From NCBI GenBank assembly GCA_021154985.1, contig JAJNQE010000099.1, positions 1 through 16,135 of the forward strand: a stretch of DNA of 16,135 nt, read 5' to 3'. The position numbers and the translations under genes were made by a program. Under the pieces are notes generated by a model that was not told the origin of the DNA, made no database searches, and was given only the letters and a program-made list of their open reading frames with translations. Source of the DNA: Hydrogenophaga sp. (GTDB lineage Bacteria > Pseudomonadota > Gammaproteobacteria > Burkholderiales > Burkholderiaceae_C). This document shows, piece after piece, positions 1 through 7,369 of the stretch (positions are counted from its first letter, which is position 1; every line of letters begins with the position of its first letter).

Positions 1-627
1 GAGGAAGGCGATCGAGAGCGCGTGGAAGGGGTTGTAGAAAAGGTTGCCGTAGCGCAGCGAGAAGGCGGCGGTCCAGTCGAGGTGGGGGAAGATGCCGAAG
101 GGCACCGCCTCGCTCCAGGAACCCATGAGCACCGGGCGGATGAGACCGAGCACCAGGAAGAGCCAGATGGCCGCGGCAAACGCCCAGGCCACGTGGGTGC
201 CCATGCCCAGGGCGCGTGCGCGGCGGTAGGTGCGGGCCCACCACAGGATCACCGAGACCGTGAGGAACATGCCGGAGATCTGCCACCACCCGCCTTCGTT
301 GAGCGGCGCCAGTCCGAGCCCGGCGCCGGCCGCTGGCGGCTCCAGCGAGAGCCAGAACAGCTGGCGCACGAACTGGATCGGGTCCCAGTTCACCGAGGCC
401 AGCATGTTCAGACCCATGATGTTGATCGACAGGATGCCGAAGAACAGCGCGGCCACACCGAGTGTGCCGAGGTAGACGGGGCCGATCTGCGCGTTGCCGA
501 AGCGGCCCAGCAGATGGAATATGTACGGCTTGTCGCCGATGCGGGGGTCCTGCCCGTGGCCGAGCTCGACGCCGTGGTGCACCGGGCCGACGGCCTGCAC
601 CGTTGTGAAGAGGTTCTGGTATTGCAT
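1..627 (-). CDS. pufM: Photosynthetic reaction centre M subunit (5' part, cut by window edge)
   Basis: Encodes the M subunit of the type II reaction centre, a five-helix inner-membrane protein that with L binds the special pair, accessory bacteriochlorophylls, bacteriopheophytins, quinones and iron. I translated it by hand from an ATG whose first base is at 627. The frame stays open for 209 codons to the window edge, about two thirds of the usual length of just over 300. Visible landmarks are the FGNAQIGPVYLG segment (residues 43-54), the PHLDW motif with the accessory-pigment histidine at 182, and YNPFHALS with the special-pair histidine at 202. The iron-ligand histidines lie outside the window. 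An AGGAG ribosome site sits 6 nt before the start. It follows pufL by 27 nt, as in other puf operons. pufC may follow but is not visible. Confidence 0.97.
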   Translation of the reverse strand, partial: MQYQNLFTTVQAVGPVHHGVELGHGQDPRIGDKPYIFHLLGRFGNAQIGPVYLGTLGVAALFFGILSINIMGLNMLASVNWDPIQFVRQLFWLSLEPPAAGAGLGLAPLNEGGWWQISGMFLTVSVILWWARTYRRARALGMGTHVAWAFAAAIWLFLVLGLIRPVLMGSWSEAVPFGIFPHLDWTAAFSLRYGNLFYNPFHALSIAFL

Positions 628-654
628 GGTGTGCTCCTGTTTTTGTCAGACGCT

Positions 655-1479
655 TCAGGACCAGATGGGCAGATTCAGCCACCAGCCCCACCACTCGGGC
701 CAGCCACGGCTCCAGAAGGGTCCGCTGATCACGATGCACAAGGCGCTGAACAGCACGGCGGCCAGTGCGAGAAACAGACCCAGGCGGTGGATGCCAAGGG
801 TGCCGATGGAGTAGCCGATGGTGTCGCGGAAGAAGGTGTCTTCATGCTCGGGCGCCTTGACCTTTTCACCCGCGGCCGGATTGGTGGCCGAGAGGATCAG
901 CGAGCCGTGCAACGACAGCGCGAAGGTGGTGGCAAAGAAGAAGCTCACCGCCAGCATGTGCGCCGGGTTGTAGTGGAAGTGCAGGTACTGGTAGCCCACG
1001 TTGGACACCCAGTCGAGGTGGCTGAAGATGCCGTAGGGAAAACCGTGCCCCCAGGCGCCCAGCAGCACCGGGCGGATCACCACCAGGGTGACGTAAGCGA
1101 GGATGGCCACGCTGAAGGCAAAGGGCACGTGGTAGCCCATGCCCAGCTTGCGGCAGATCTCAACCTCGCGCAATGCCCACGACACAAAGGAGCCGATGGC
1201 ACACACGGTGATGAGCTGCCACAGCCCGCCTTCCATCATCGGCGCGAAACGCAGGCCGTAGGACAGGTCGGGGGGCGCGATGCTGATTTGCCAGAGATTC
1301 CAGGTGGGGCCTTGCGAGGCGCCCCAGAGGATCATGGCGGTGCCGAGAAACGCGAAGAACAGCGTTGTGACACCAAAGAAACCGACGTAGAACGGACCCA
1401 CCCAGAAATCGAACAGGTCGCCGCCAACCAGTGTTCCGCCTCGAACCCGGTATTTCTTTTCAAAGTTGAGCATGGCCAT
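655..1479 (-). CDS. pufL: Photosynthetic reaction centre L subunit
   Basis: The L subunit pairs with M to hold the cofactors that carry out light-driven charge separation to quinone. The protein is 274 aa, starting MAMLNFEKKYRV. This start is preferred over an in-frame upstream ATG at 1554 because it has an AGGAGG site 8 nt upstream and matches the family N-terminus. Histidines at 154, 174, 191 and 231 (counting Met) match the accessory pigment, special-pair and two iron ligands of the Rhodobacter sphaeroides L subunit shifted by one. The QB-site residues Glu213, Asp214 and Ser224 are also present. The C-terminus is a few residues shorter than in R. sphaeroides (about 282 aa). Position 167 is His where R. 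sphaeroides has Asn166; this probably reflects lineage variation. It lies 116 nt after pufA across a structured spacer. Confidence 0.98.
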   Translation of the reverse strand: MAMLNFEKKYRVRGGTLVGGDLFDFWVGPFYVGFFGVTTLFFAFLGTAMILWGASQGPTWNLWQISIAPPDLSYGLRFAPMMEGGLWQLITVCAIGSFVSWALREVEICRKLGMGYHVPFAFSVAILAYVTLVVIRPVLLGAWGHGFPYGIFSHLDWVSNVGYQYLHFHYNPAHMLAVSFFFATTFALSLHGSLILSATNPAAGEKVKAPEHEDTFFRDTIGYSIGTLGIHRLGLFLALAAVLFSALCIVISGPFWSRGWPEWWGWWLNLPIWS

Positions 1480-1508
1480 GGTGCGGCCCTCCTGTCTCAG
1501 GTGGTTTG

Positions 1509-1607
1509 GACTTCGTACGTCGATGCAAATGGGTGAGGGGAGCAGGTGCTGCACTGGCCCATGCCAGTTTCAGCTCCTGTCCACCTCGGGTGAAGTCAGG
1601 ACTTCAC
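1509..1607 (-). promoter_or_regulatory. pufA-pufL intercistronic mRNA hairpins
   Basis: In the mRNA sense, a 7-bp hairpin (arms 1590-1596 and 1601-1607, four-base loop) surrounds the pufA stop codon. Downstream, a perfect 6-bp stem with a four-base loop occupies 1553-1568. It is enclosed by shorter complementary arms (GGAGC/GCTCC and GGTG/CACC), and GACTTC at 1592-1597 can also pair with GAAGTC at 1509-1514. In Rhodobacter, a hairpin at this place protects the pufBA message from 3' decay, so antenna protein is made in excess over reaction centre. The same role is inferred here from position and structure only. No U-run follows, so it is not a typical terminator. Confidence 0.6.
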
Positions 1608-1790
1608 TTCAGGGATGGCCAACGGCACGATTTGCGCCGTTTTTGCCGGGGCCATCTTCGGACCATCCAGCCAGTTGAACTTGTTGGTGCTGAGCAAGAT
1701 GAGGTGAATCATCACTGCGATACCGAACAGAAATACAGCCTGTGCAACCATGGTGCGGACAGGATCAAAAAGGCGCCAGATTCTCCACAT
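1596..1790 (-). CDS. pufA: Light-harvesting LH1 alpha polypeptide
   Basis: Single-helix antenna polypeptide of the LH1 ring around the reaction centre. It is 64 aa. The N-terminus MWRIWRLFDPVR is the classic interfacial segment of LH1 alpha. The hydrophobic helix spans about residues 13-35, and His29 in the MIHLILLST motif is the bacteriochlorophyll ligand. The C-terminal tail is polar. A strong AAGGAG ribosome site lies about 8 nt before the ATG. Unusually, the gene directly upstream is not pufB: a 74-codon gene ends 17 nt before this start. pufL follows after a structured spacer. Confidence 0.97.
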   Translation of the reverse strand: MWRIWRLFDPVRTMVAQAVFLFGIAVMIHLILLSTNKFNWLDGPKMAPAKTAQIVPLAIPEVKS

Positions 1791-1807
1791 GATGGGATCT
1801 CCTTAAA

Positions 1808-2032
1808 TCAAATGATGTGAGACATGAAGGTGTAGACCGCGGCATGCACGCCCGAGAAGATGCTGGTCTTGTGTTCCGCGCCAGGCAGCCAGAACTGCCA
1901 TTGCACGCCGACCAGTTGGCCCAGCACGGCAAGCGACAGCAACAGCAGAAAGCAGGGAGCAAAGATCAGGACAAACGAAAGCTTGTCTCCGCTCAGGGAA
2001 GGCTTGTGAGCCTCATACGACATATCGTTCAT
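1808..2032 (-). CDS. Small single-helix membrane protein between pufB and pufA (PufQ-like?)
   Basis: I do not recognise this protein with confidence. It is 74 aa with a short polar N-terminus (MNDMSYEAHKP), one strong membrane helix at about residues 18-42, and a C-terminal part (FWLPGAEHKTSIF, then GVHAAVYTFMSHII) that could form an amphipathic helix. No histidine lies inside the helix, so it is not an obvious antenna polypeptide. A GAAAGGA ribosome site lies 8 nt before the ATG, and spacings to its neighbours are short (36 nt after pufB, 17 nt before pufA), so it looks translated as part of the puf message. PufQ of Rhodobacter has a similar length (about 74-77 aa), one helix and a short C-terminal helix, and is needed for bacteriochlorophyll formation, but lies upstream of pufB. 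Similarity to PufQ is faint by eye. An antenna-assembly or LH1 accessory role is possible. Confidence 0.75.
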   Translation of the reverse strand: MNDMSYEAHKPSLSGDKLSFVLIFAPCFLLLLSLAVLGQLVGVQWQFWLPGAEHKTSIFSGVHAAVYTFMSHII

Positions 2033-2052
2033 GGCAGTTTTCCTTTCACGAC

Positions 2053-2078
2053 AAAAAAGCCTTCTGGGTCAGAGCCAG
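2053..2078 (-). terminator. Possible weak hairpin with U-run after pufB
   Basis: In the mRNA sense a short stem CTGG/CCAG (2064-2078), which includes the pufB stop region, is followed within a few bases by six consecutive T residues (2058-2053). The stem is only 4 bp, with two more possible GC pairs across a bulge, so full termination is unlikely. It could act as a partial attenuator that leaves more pufB than downstream message. Confidence 0.25.
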
Positions 2079-2212
2079 GGCCGCCAGAACCACACCAGCA
2101 AATGGGCGACAACGGCGATGGCCGTGAACCCAATGAAGCCTTGGATGTAGTACTGGTGGAACTCCTGAGCTTCATCGTCCGTCAAGCCGGAAACAGATGT
2201 CCGTGTCGACAT
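2069..2212 (-). CDS. pufB: Light-harvesting LH1 beta polypeptide
   Basis: Beta polypeptide of the core antenna; pairs with PufA to bind bacteriochlorophyll and carotenoid in the LH1 ring. It is 47 aa, found by translating the minus strand from the ATG whose first base is at 2212. The N-terminus has the LH1 beta signature LTDDEAQEFH (residues 10-19). One helix runs from about residue 25 to 44, the pigment-ligating His37 lies in VVAHLLVWFW, and the end RPWL is typical. An AAAAGGAG site lies 6 nt before the start. It is the first puf gene here, 132 nt after bchZ, with no pufQ in between. The next gene is the unassigned 74-codon one rather than pufA. Confidence 0.96.
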   Translation of the reverse strand: MSTRTSVSGLTDDEAQEFHQYYIQGFIGFTAIAVVAHLLVWFWRPWL

Positions 2213-2344
2213 GGGATGCTCCTTTTCAATGTGGCCGTGAGGCCATCGATGCGCCCAGCCCGCGCACCATGGGCAGCTGCAGCGACATGCCGCAACGTGA
2301 GGTTGACCCGACGCAAGCGCCGTGGTCGAAGAGTGAAAAACGGG
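2213..2344 (-). other. bchZ-pufB spacer, no pufQ, small hairpin
   Basis: This 132-nt stretch is where Rhodobacter species carry pufQ. I see no convincing gene; the only short frame (2226-2288, 20 codons) lacks a ribosome site. A 5-bp inverted repeat with a four-base loop (2232-2245) lies about 20 nt upstream of the pufB start and could protect the 5' end of a processed pufB message. No TGT-N12-ACA site or good sigma-70 promoter was found, so puf transcription may start inside bchZ or read through from bchC. Confidence 0.4.
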
Positions 2345-3826
2345 TCATGCAAACTCCCCCAGGCCCATCGACTGGCCAGCGGTGTTCACATGCGATTCAT
2401 TGACAGCGGCCTCGCCGCTTTCGCGCGCCTGGCGCTCGGCCTCGTCGCGCAGCCGCTTGGCGGCCGAAATCTGAACCAGCACAGGCTGGTTGGACACGAG
2501 CGCGTGCAGCCGGGCCTGGGCCTTGTCGTCCCAGGGCGTTGAAAGACCGGCCACTTCGCCGCGCGCCAGCGTGGGGTCGACCTTGTCCATGTCGGTGCCC
2601 AGCGGCAGGATGTGGAAGAGGGCGTCGAACAGCGAGTTGCACACCTCTTGAATCAGGTAGGTGGCGCCGCTGTAACCCATGAACGGTGTGCCGGTGTGGC
2701 GGCGGATGATCGCGCCCGGAAACGAAGCCGGGATGTAGGTCGCCTTCATGGGCCCCTGGCTGCCGGCCTCGGCGAGGTACATGCGTTCGTTGTAGCTGCC
2801 GAAGAGGATCAGCGGCATCTGGGTGCGCACCAGCTCGCGCACCGCCGCGTTGTCGGTTTTTTCTCCGGCCTTGCGCGAGACGGCGAACTTGCAGGGCATG
2901 CCCATTTCGGTTTCCAGGAAGTGCTGGATGCCGCGGGCGTAGGTTTCACCGGCCACCACCGCGAAGCTGGCGGTGGCAAAGAAGTCTTGCGTGACGCTGC
3001 GCCACAGGTCCCACACCGGCTTGATGGTGGTGTGCTTCTCGCGCTCGATGAAGGGCTCCGGGTCCAGGCCCAACAGCTCGCCCAGCGTGCGCAGAAACTT
3101 CGTGGTGCTGTGCAGGCCGATGGGCGCTTGCAGGTAGGGGCGGTCGAGTGCTTCGCACAGCATGCGGCCGAACTCGCGGTACATGCAGATGTTCACGTCG
3201 GCCTCGACCAGGCGCGACACCTCCGAGATGTGGCTGCCGAGCGGAAACACCATGTTGATGTCGGCACCGATGCCTTGCACCAGGCGGCGGATTTCGGCCA
3301 GGTCGCTCGGGCTGTTGAAGGTGCCGTAGCTCGGGCCGATGATGTTCACGCGCGGTTTTTCGCCGGCAGGGCGCTCGGCAAACGGCTTGCGGGCCGGCGC
3401 CTTCTTCATGCCGTATTCGCTCCAGAGCCAGAACATCGCGCGGTTGGCGCACTGCCACTGGTCTTCGTCGATGGTGCGCGGCAGGAAGCGCATGAGGCCA
3501 GTACCCTCGGGCGTCACGCCGCCACCGATCATTTCGGCGATCGACCCGGTGACCACCACGGCGGGCAGCTCGGGGTCGAGCACGGCGTGCGCGCGTTTCA
3601 TCGAGCCCTCGGTGCCTTCGCGGCCCAGCTGTTCTTCGGCCAGGCCGGTGACAACTATGGGGAGCTCGTGCGGGGGCAGGGCGTCGGTGTAGTGCAGCAC
3701 CGAGGTCACGGGGAGGTTCTCGCAGCCCACTGGGCCGTCAATGACCACCTGCAGGCCCTTGATGGCGGTGAACACATAGACGGCACCCCAGTAGCCGCCC
3801 GCGCGATCGTGGTCGAGTACCAACAT
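2345..3826 (-). CDS. bchZ: Chlorophyllide a reductase subunit Z
   Basis: One half of the BchYZ catalytic component of chlorophyllide a oxidoreductase, the nitrogenase-like enzyme that reduces ring B on the way to bacteriochlorophyll a. It is 493 aa. Cys35 in the DGPVGCENLP motif is the expected BchZ ligand to the iron-sulfur cluster shared with BchY. The mid region (GPSYGTFNSPSDLAEI, YREFGRMLCEAL) is typical of nitrogenase alpha/beta-like folds. The last roughly 80 residues (from STPWDD) form the small helical domain also found at the end of ChlB/BchB. The start overlaps the bchY stop (TGATG), implying translational coupling. The pufB gene follows after 132 nt. Confidence 0.97.
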   Translation of the reverse strand: MLVLDHDRAGGYWGAVYVFTAIKGLQVVIDGPVGCENLPVTSVLHYTDALPPHELPIVVTGLAEEQLGREGTEGSMKRAHAVLDPELPAVVVTGSIAEMIGGGVTPEGTGLMRFLPRTIDEDQWQCANRAMFWLWSEYGMKKAPARKPFAERPAGEKPRVNIIGPSYGTFNSPSDLAEIRRLVQGIGADINMVFPLGSHISEVSRLVEADVNICMYREFGRMLCEALDRPYLQAPIGLHSTTKFLRTLGELLGLDPEPFIEREKHTTIKPVWDLWRSVTQDFFATASFAVVAGETYARGIQHFLETEMGMPCKFAVSRKAGEKTDNAAVRELVRTQMPLILFGSYNERMYLAEAGSQGPMKATYIPASFPGAIIRRHTGTPFMGYSGATYLIQEVCNSLFDALFHILPLGTDMDKVDPTLARGEVAGLSTPWDDKAQARLHALVSNQPVLVQISAAKRLRDEAERQARESGEAAVNESHVNTAGQSMGLGEFA

Positions 3827-5370
3827 CAGCCCATCTCCTCGGCTTTGCGCTTCTTCGCTTGCTTCTCAAGCATTCGGCGGTTGTCTTTTCGGAACTCGGG
3901 ATGCTCTTGCGGCACTTGCTCCCACACCCCGGCCTTGTCGCCGTGGCCCACGCTGCCGAAGAAGTCCTTCATGGCGTCGAAGCGGTGCTGGTTGCCCATG
4001 GCCGCGTTGATCACCTGGATCAGCGAGCCGGCACCGGCCACGCCCATGAGCGGGCGGGCAGAAATCAGGTTGGTGTAGTAGAGCGACGGGATGCTGGCCT
4101 CTTTGGCCGCCTGCACCACCGGCGTGGTGCCGATGGCCAGCTGTGGCTTGTACTCGCGCATGGCGCCCAGGTCGTTTTCCAGCGAGGCGCGGAACTGCAC
4201 CTGCACGCCCTTGGACTTCAGCCACTCGGCGTCGTGTGCGTTCCAAGGTGTGGCGGGGCAGGCCGAGCCCACGTAGCGCAGGTCGGCGCCGCATTCCACC
4301 AGCAGGCGACCCACCAGCAGCTCGGAGCCTTCGTAGCCGCTGAGCGTGATGCGGCCGTTGATCTTCTGCTGCGACAGCACGCCGCGAATGGCCGCCAGCG
4401 TGGCGTTGCGCGCGGCATCGATCTTGTCTTGCGCCACACCGGTGGCCAGGCCGATGGCGCCCAGCCAGTCGTGCGTGCCGTCCACACCCACCGGAGCCGA
4501 GCCCACGATGGGCCGGCCAGCGGCTTCAAATTCGCGGATGCTGGCGGTGTAGAACGGGTGGATGGCGGCCACGGCCACGCTGTCGAGCGCGCTGTAGAGC
4601 TCGCGCCATTCGCGGGTGGGGGCCACGGTGCCCACGGTCAGACCCATGGGCGCGATCATCTGTGCGATCAGCATCGGGTCGGCCGGGAACATCTCGCCCA
4701 GCAGCGTGATGGCGGGCTTGTCGCCGCGGGCCTGCCGGGGTGCGGGCACCGGGCCGGCCAGGATCTCGCTGCGCGCGTACTTGAGCATGGCGCCGGTCAG
4801 CACGTCCTTGGCTTCTGCGTGCGTGGGCACGCCGAAGCCAGGCACGTCGATGCCGATGATGCGCACGCCGTTGATGGCCTTGGGCAGGATCTGCAGCGGC
4901 ACACCGCTGGCGGTGGGCACACACAGGTTGATGATGACGATGGCATCCAACTTGTCGGGGTCGGCCTGGGCGTGCACCGCTTCGCTGATGTCTTCAAACA
5001 GCTTGCCGGTCACCAGCGATTCGCTGTTGAAGGGCACATAACCCACGCTGCGGCGCGCGCCGTAGAAGTGGCTGGTGAAGGTGAGGCCGTACACGCAGCA
5101 GGCCGATCCGCTGAGGATGGTGGCGGTGCGGCGCATGCGCAGGCCAACGCGCAGCGAACCGAAGGCCGGGCACATGCTTTGAGGCTGGTCGTGCGGCCCG
5201 GCGTTTTCGCGCTGGGGGTAGTCGGCGGCGTACTGCGCCAGCACCTCGCTCTTGCCGGCCGATTTCGCGGCGGCCAGCAGCGTCTCGCCGCCGGCGTGGC
5301 AACCCATGCCATCGCCCTCGATGGCGGTGGTGGCCTTCGCGGGAATGATGGGGATGGTGGTGCCGCTCAT
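3826..5370 (-). CDS. bchY: Chlorophyllide a reductase subunit Y
   Basis: The other catalytic subunit of chlorophyllide a oxidoreductase, partner of BchZ and accepting electrons from BchX. It is 514 aa starting MSGTTIPIIP. An in-frame non-ATG start 24 nt upstream would overlap bchX and adds residues not expected for the family. Candidate cluster cysteines are Cys67 (SMCPAFGS), Cys91/Cys92 (GSACCVYGL) and Cys150 (NLCVPTASG). Three of these regions supply the BchY ligands in the family. The C-terminal tail is lysine-rich. The start lies 4 nt after the bchX stop, and its own stop overlaps the bchZ start, so X, Y and Z form one translational unit. Confidence 0.97.
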   Translation of the reverse strand: MSGTTIPIIPAKATTAIEGDGMGCHAGGETLLAAAKSAGKSEVLAQYAADYPQRENAGPHDQPQSMCPAFGSLRVGLRMRRTATILSGSACCVYGLTFTSHFYGARRSVGYVPFNSESLVTGKLFEDISEAVHAQADPDKLDAIVIINLCVPTASGVPLQILPKAINGVRIIGIDVPGFGVPTHAEAKDVLTGAMLKYARSEILAGPVPAPRQARGDKPAITLLGEMFPADPMLIAQMIAPMGLTVGTVAPTREWRELYSALDSVAVAAIHPFYTASIREFEAAGRPIVGSAPVGVDGTHDWLGAIGLATGVAQDKIDAARNATLAAIRGVLSQQKINGRITLSGYEGSELLVGRLLVECGADLRYVGSACPATPWNAHDAEWLKSKGVQVQFRASLENDLGAMREYKPQLAIGTTPVVQAAKEASIPSLYYTNLISARPLMGVAGAGSLIQVINAAMGNQHRFDAMKDFFGSVGHGDKAGVWEQVPQEHPEFRKDNRRMLEKQAKKRKAEEMG

Positions 5371-5374
5371 GGCT

Positions 5375-6385
5375 TCAGACCTCGTCGTACACAACTTCCA
5401 GCGTGGGCTTGCTGGTGTCGGTCTTGCCGCACATGTCGAACTGGGTGGCCGGCTCCAGCACCACGTCGCGGCCCACGGCCGAGGCGGAGAACAGGCCGAG
5501 CAGTTCGTCCTGCGTCATGGGCTTGGGGCGCATGGGGGTGGAGTTGCCCACGTTCTCGGCGAGCTGGGCAAACATGGGGCCCCAGACCGATTCGGGGCGG
5601 CCGATGATTTCGTAGCTGGCGCTCTTGCGGCGGATGTCGTCGTCGGCCGGAATCACCGAGAGCACCGGAATGCCGACGGCTTCGGCGAAGTTCATCGCCT
5701 CGCCGGTGCCGTCGTCGCGGTTGATGACCATGCCGGCCACGCCCACGTTGCCGCCGAGCTTGCGGAAGTACTCCACCGCGCTGCAGACGTTGTTGGCCAC
5801 GTAGAGCGACTGCAGGTCGTTCGAGGCCACCACGATGACCTTCTGGCACATGTCGCGCGCAATGGGCAGGCCGAAGCCGCCGCACACCACGTCGCCCAGG
5901 AAGTCGAGCAGCACATAGTCAAAGCCCCACTCGTGGAAGCCGAGTTTCTCCAGCAGCTCGAAGCCGTGGATGATGCCGCGGCCACCGCAGCCGCGGCCGA
6001 CCTCGGGGCCACCGAGTTCCATGGCGTACACGCCGTCGCGCTTGAAGCAGACATCGCCGATGGACACCGCCTCACCGGCGAGTTTTTTCTTCGACGAGGT
6101 TTCGATGATGGTGGGGCAGGCGCGTCCACCAAACAGCAGGCTGGTGGTGTCGCTCTTGGGGTCGCAGCCGATCAGCAGCACCTTCTTGCCCTGCTGGGCC
6201 ATCATGTAAGAGAGGTTGGCGAGCGTGAAGCTCTTGCCGATACCGCCCTTGCCGTAGATGGCAATGATCTGCGTTTCCTTCTTCACTTCGCCGGTGTGCA
6301 CCGGTGTGGGCTCGATGGCGGCTTCAGCGCGCAGCTGCTCCATGAACTTGGCCGACTGCACGTTGGTGACGGGGATTGCGTTCAT
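5375..6385 (-). CDS. bchX: Chlorophyllide a reductase iron protein, subunit X
   Basis: NifH-like ATPase dimer that delivers electrons from a [4Fe-4S] cluster to BchYZ. It is 336 aa from the ATG at 6385. The frame is open 56 codons further upstream, but that part is the antisense-like GC-rich interior of bchC and is not BchX-like. The P-loop GKGGIGKS is at residues 45-52. The cluster cysteines are Cys133 (GRGCGGRG) and Cys168 (GDVVCGGF). The CDPKSDTT motif (74-81) is the NifH-family segment near the switch region. The start codon shares one base with the bchC stop (TGATG), showing tight coupling. Confidence 0.97.
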   Translation of the reverse strand: MNAIPVTNVQSAKFMEQLRAEAAIEPTPVHTGEVKKETQIIAIYGKGGIGKSFTLANLSYMMAQQGKKVLLIGCDPKSDTTSLLFGGRACPTIIETSSKKKLAGEAVSIGDVCFKRDGVYAMELGGPEVGRGCGGRGIIHGFELLEKLGFHEWGFDYVLLDFLGDVVCGGFGLPIARDMCQKVIVVASNDLQSLYVANNVCSAVEYFRKLGGNVGVAGMVINRDDGTGEAMNFAEAVGIPVLSVIPADDDIRRKSASYEIIGRPESVWGPMFAQLAENVGNSTPMRPKPMTQDELLGLFSASAVGRDVVLEPATQFDMCGKTDTSKPTLEVVYDEV

Positions 6386-7347
6386 CAGTTTCTCCAGTCC
6401 AGGACCATCTTCAGACACTGCGGATCGCCGAAGGCGGCCGCGTAGGCATCGCTTGCGCGGGCCGGGGTTTCGGTGTGCGTGATCAGGCCGTCCAGGCACA
6501 GGCGCCCGGTCTGCACCAGTTGCGTCACGGCCAGCAGATCGGCGCGTTTCCACTCGGCGGCGGCGCGGATCTGCGCTTCGCGCATGAAGGCCGGGGCGAA
6601 GGCAAACGAGATCTCGTTTTTGTAGAAGCCGGCCAGCACCACCTCGCCGCCCTTGGCCAGGCGCGGGATCACTTTGTTCAGGATGTCGGAATCACCGCTC
6701 ACGTCGTAGATCGCGCGGTAGTCCTTGCGCGTGTCTTCCTCGGGGCGGATGACGCTGTAGCCTTCTGCGCCGGTGCGGCGGGCGGCTTGCGTTTCCCACA
6801 CCACGGGGGCGGGGGCTCCGGCGGCCACCGTGAGGCGTGCGAGCAGGCGGCCCATGACACCGTGGCCAATGATCAGTTCGGGCGGGGTGGCGGGGGCGCG
6901 GCTGCCGCCAAAGGTGACCGAGTGGTAGGCGGTGGCGGCCAGCGCCAGCAGCACCATTTGTGAGCCCAGGTCGTTGTGCAGCTTGACCACGCGGTCGTGA
7001 GAGACCACCAGGCGCGAGCCGGCGCCGCCAAAGAGGTTGTGCACGCCCTCGAAGCTGTAGGAGCCTGGCACGAACACTTGGTCGCCCGGCTGGATGCGGC
7101 CCAGGCCCTGGCCGCAGTCGCCCTGGGTGCGGACCACGCGGCCCACCGTTTCGTAGCCGGGCACCAGGGGGTAGCCCATGCCGGGGAAGGGGGGCATGCT
7201 GCCGTCCCACAGCAGGCGTTCGGTGCCGGTGCTGATGCCGCTGTACTCGACCTCGACCTCCAGGTCGCCGTCATTGAGGCCGCGAAGTTCCAGCGACCGC
7301 ACCGAGAGGTTGCACGGGCTCTGGAAAACGATGGCTTGGGCTTGCAT
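6385..7347 (-). CDS. bchC: 3-hydroxyethyl bacteriochlorophyllide a dehydrogenase
   Basis: Oxidises the C3 1-hydroxyethyl group to acetyl in bacteriochlorophyll a synthesis, using NAD. It is 320 aa and resembles medium-chain dehydrogenases without obvious zinc ligands. The N-terminal half carries SGISTGTERLLWDG and PPFPGMGYPLVPGYE, diagnostic of BchC. The nucleotide-binding motif LIIGHGVMGRLLARL lies in the middle. No ribosome site precedes the ATG at 7347, and the best -10 element ends only 7 nt upstream, so the message from this promoter may be leaderless. First gene of the bchCXYZ-puf transcription unit. Confidence 0.96.
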   Translation of the reverse strand: MQAQAIVFQSPCNLSVRSLELRGLNDGDLEVEVEYSGISTGTERLLWDGSMPPFPGMGYPLVPGYETVGRVVRTQGDCGQGLGRIQPGDQVFVPGSYSFEGVHNLFGGAGSRLVVSHDRVVKLHNDLGSQMVLLALAATAYHSVTFGGSRAPATPPELIIGHGVMGRLLARLTVAAGAPAPVVWETQAARRTGAEGYSVIRPEEDTRKDYRAIYDVSGDSDILNKVIPRLAKGGEVVLAGFYKNEISFAFAPAFMREAQIRAAAEWKRADLLAVTQLVQTGRLCLDGLITHTETPARASDAYAAAFGDPQCLKMVLDWRN

Positions 7348-7351
7348 GATG

Positions 7352-7369
7352 TGTATTAAGTAAGTGACA
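7352..7369. promoter_or_regulatory. PpsR/CrtJ-type palindrome, bchC-proximal
   Basis: TGT-N12-ACA with arms TGTAT and TGACA. It covers the proposed -10 element of the bchC promoter. Eight bases separate it from the second palindrome, the same spacing as the cooperative CrtJ sites at Rhodobacter capsulatus bchC. PpsR/CrtJ represses under oxygen. Confidence 0.75.

Noticed and set aside
22..1536. Long plus-strand open frame of 504 codons opposite pufL and pufM
   Set aside because: It is antisense to clearly conserved reaction-centre genes, is rich in His/Gln/Arg/Glu as expected from reversed GC-rich codons, and has no recognisable domain.
1808..2032. Reading the 74-codon gene as a second LH1 alpha or beta gene
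   Set aside because: No histidine lies within the membrane helix, and it has neither the alpha N-terminal MWRIW pattern nor the beta LTDDEA pattern.
2226..2288. 20-codon frame between bchZ and pufB, considered as a leader peptide or remnant pufQ
   Set aside because: No ribosome site, no hydrophobic helix, and no similarity to PufQ.
3859..5607. Plus-strand open frame of 582 codons opposite bchY and the end of bchX
   Set aside because: Antisense shadow of conserved genes, with a biased His/Gly/Ala-rich composition and no motif.
6386..6553. 56-codon N-terminal extension of bchX
   Set aside because: It overlaps bchC in another frame and is Arg/Gly-rich. The ATG at 6385, coupled to the bchC stop, gives the normal BchX length.
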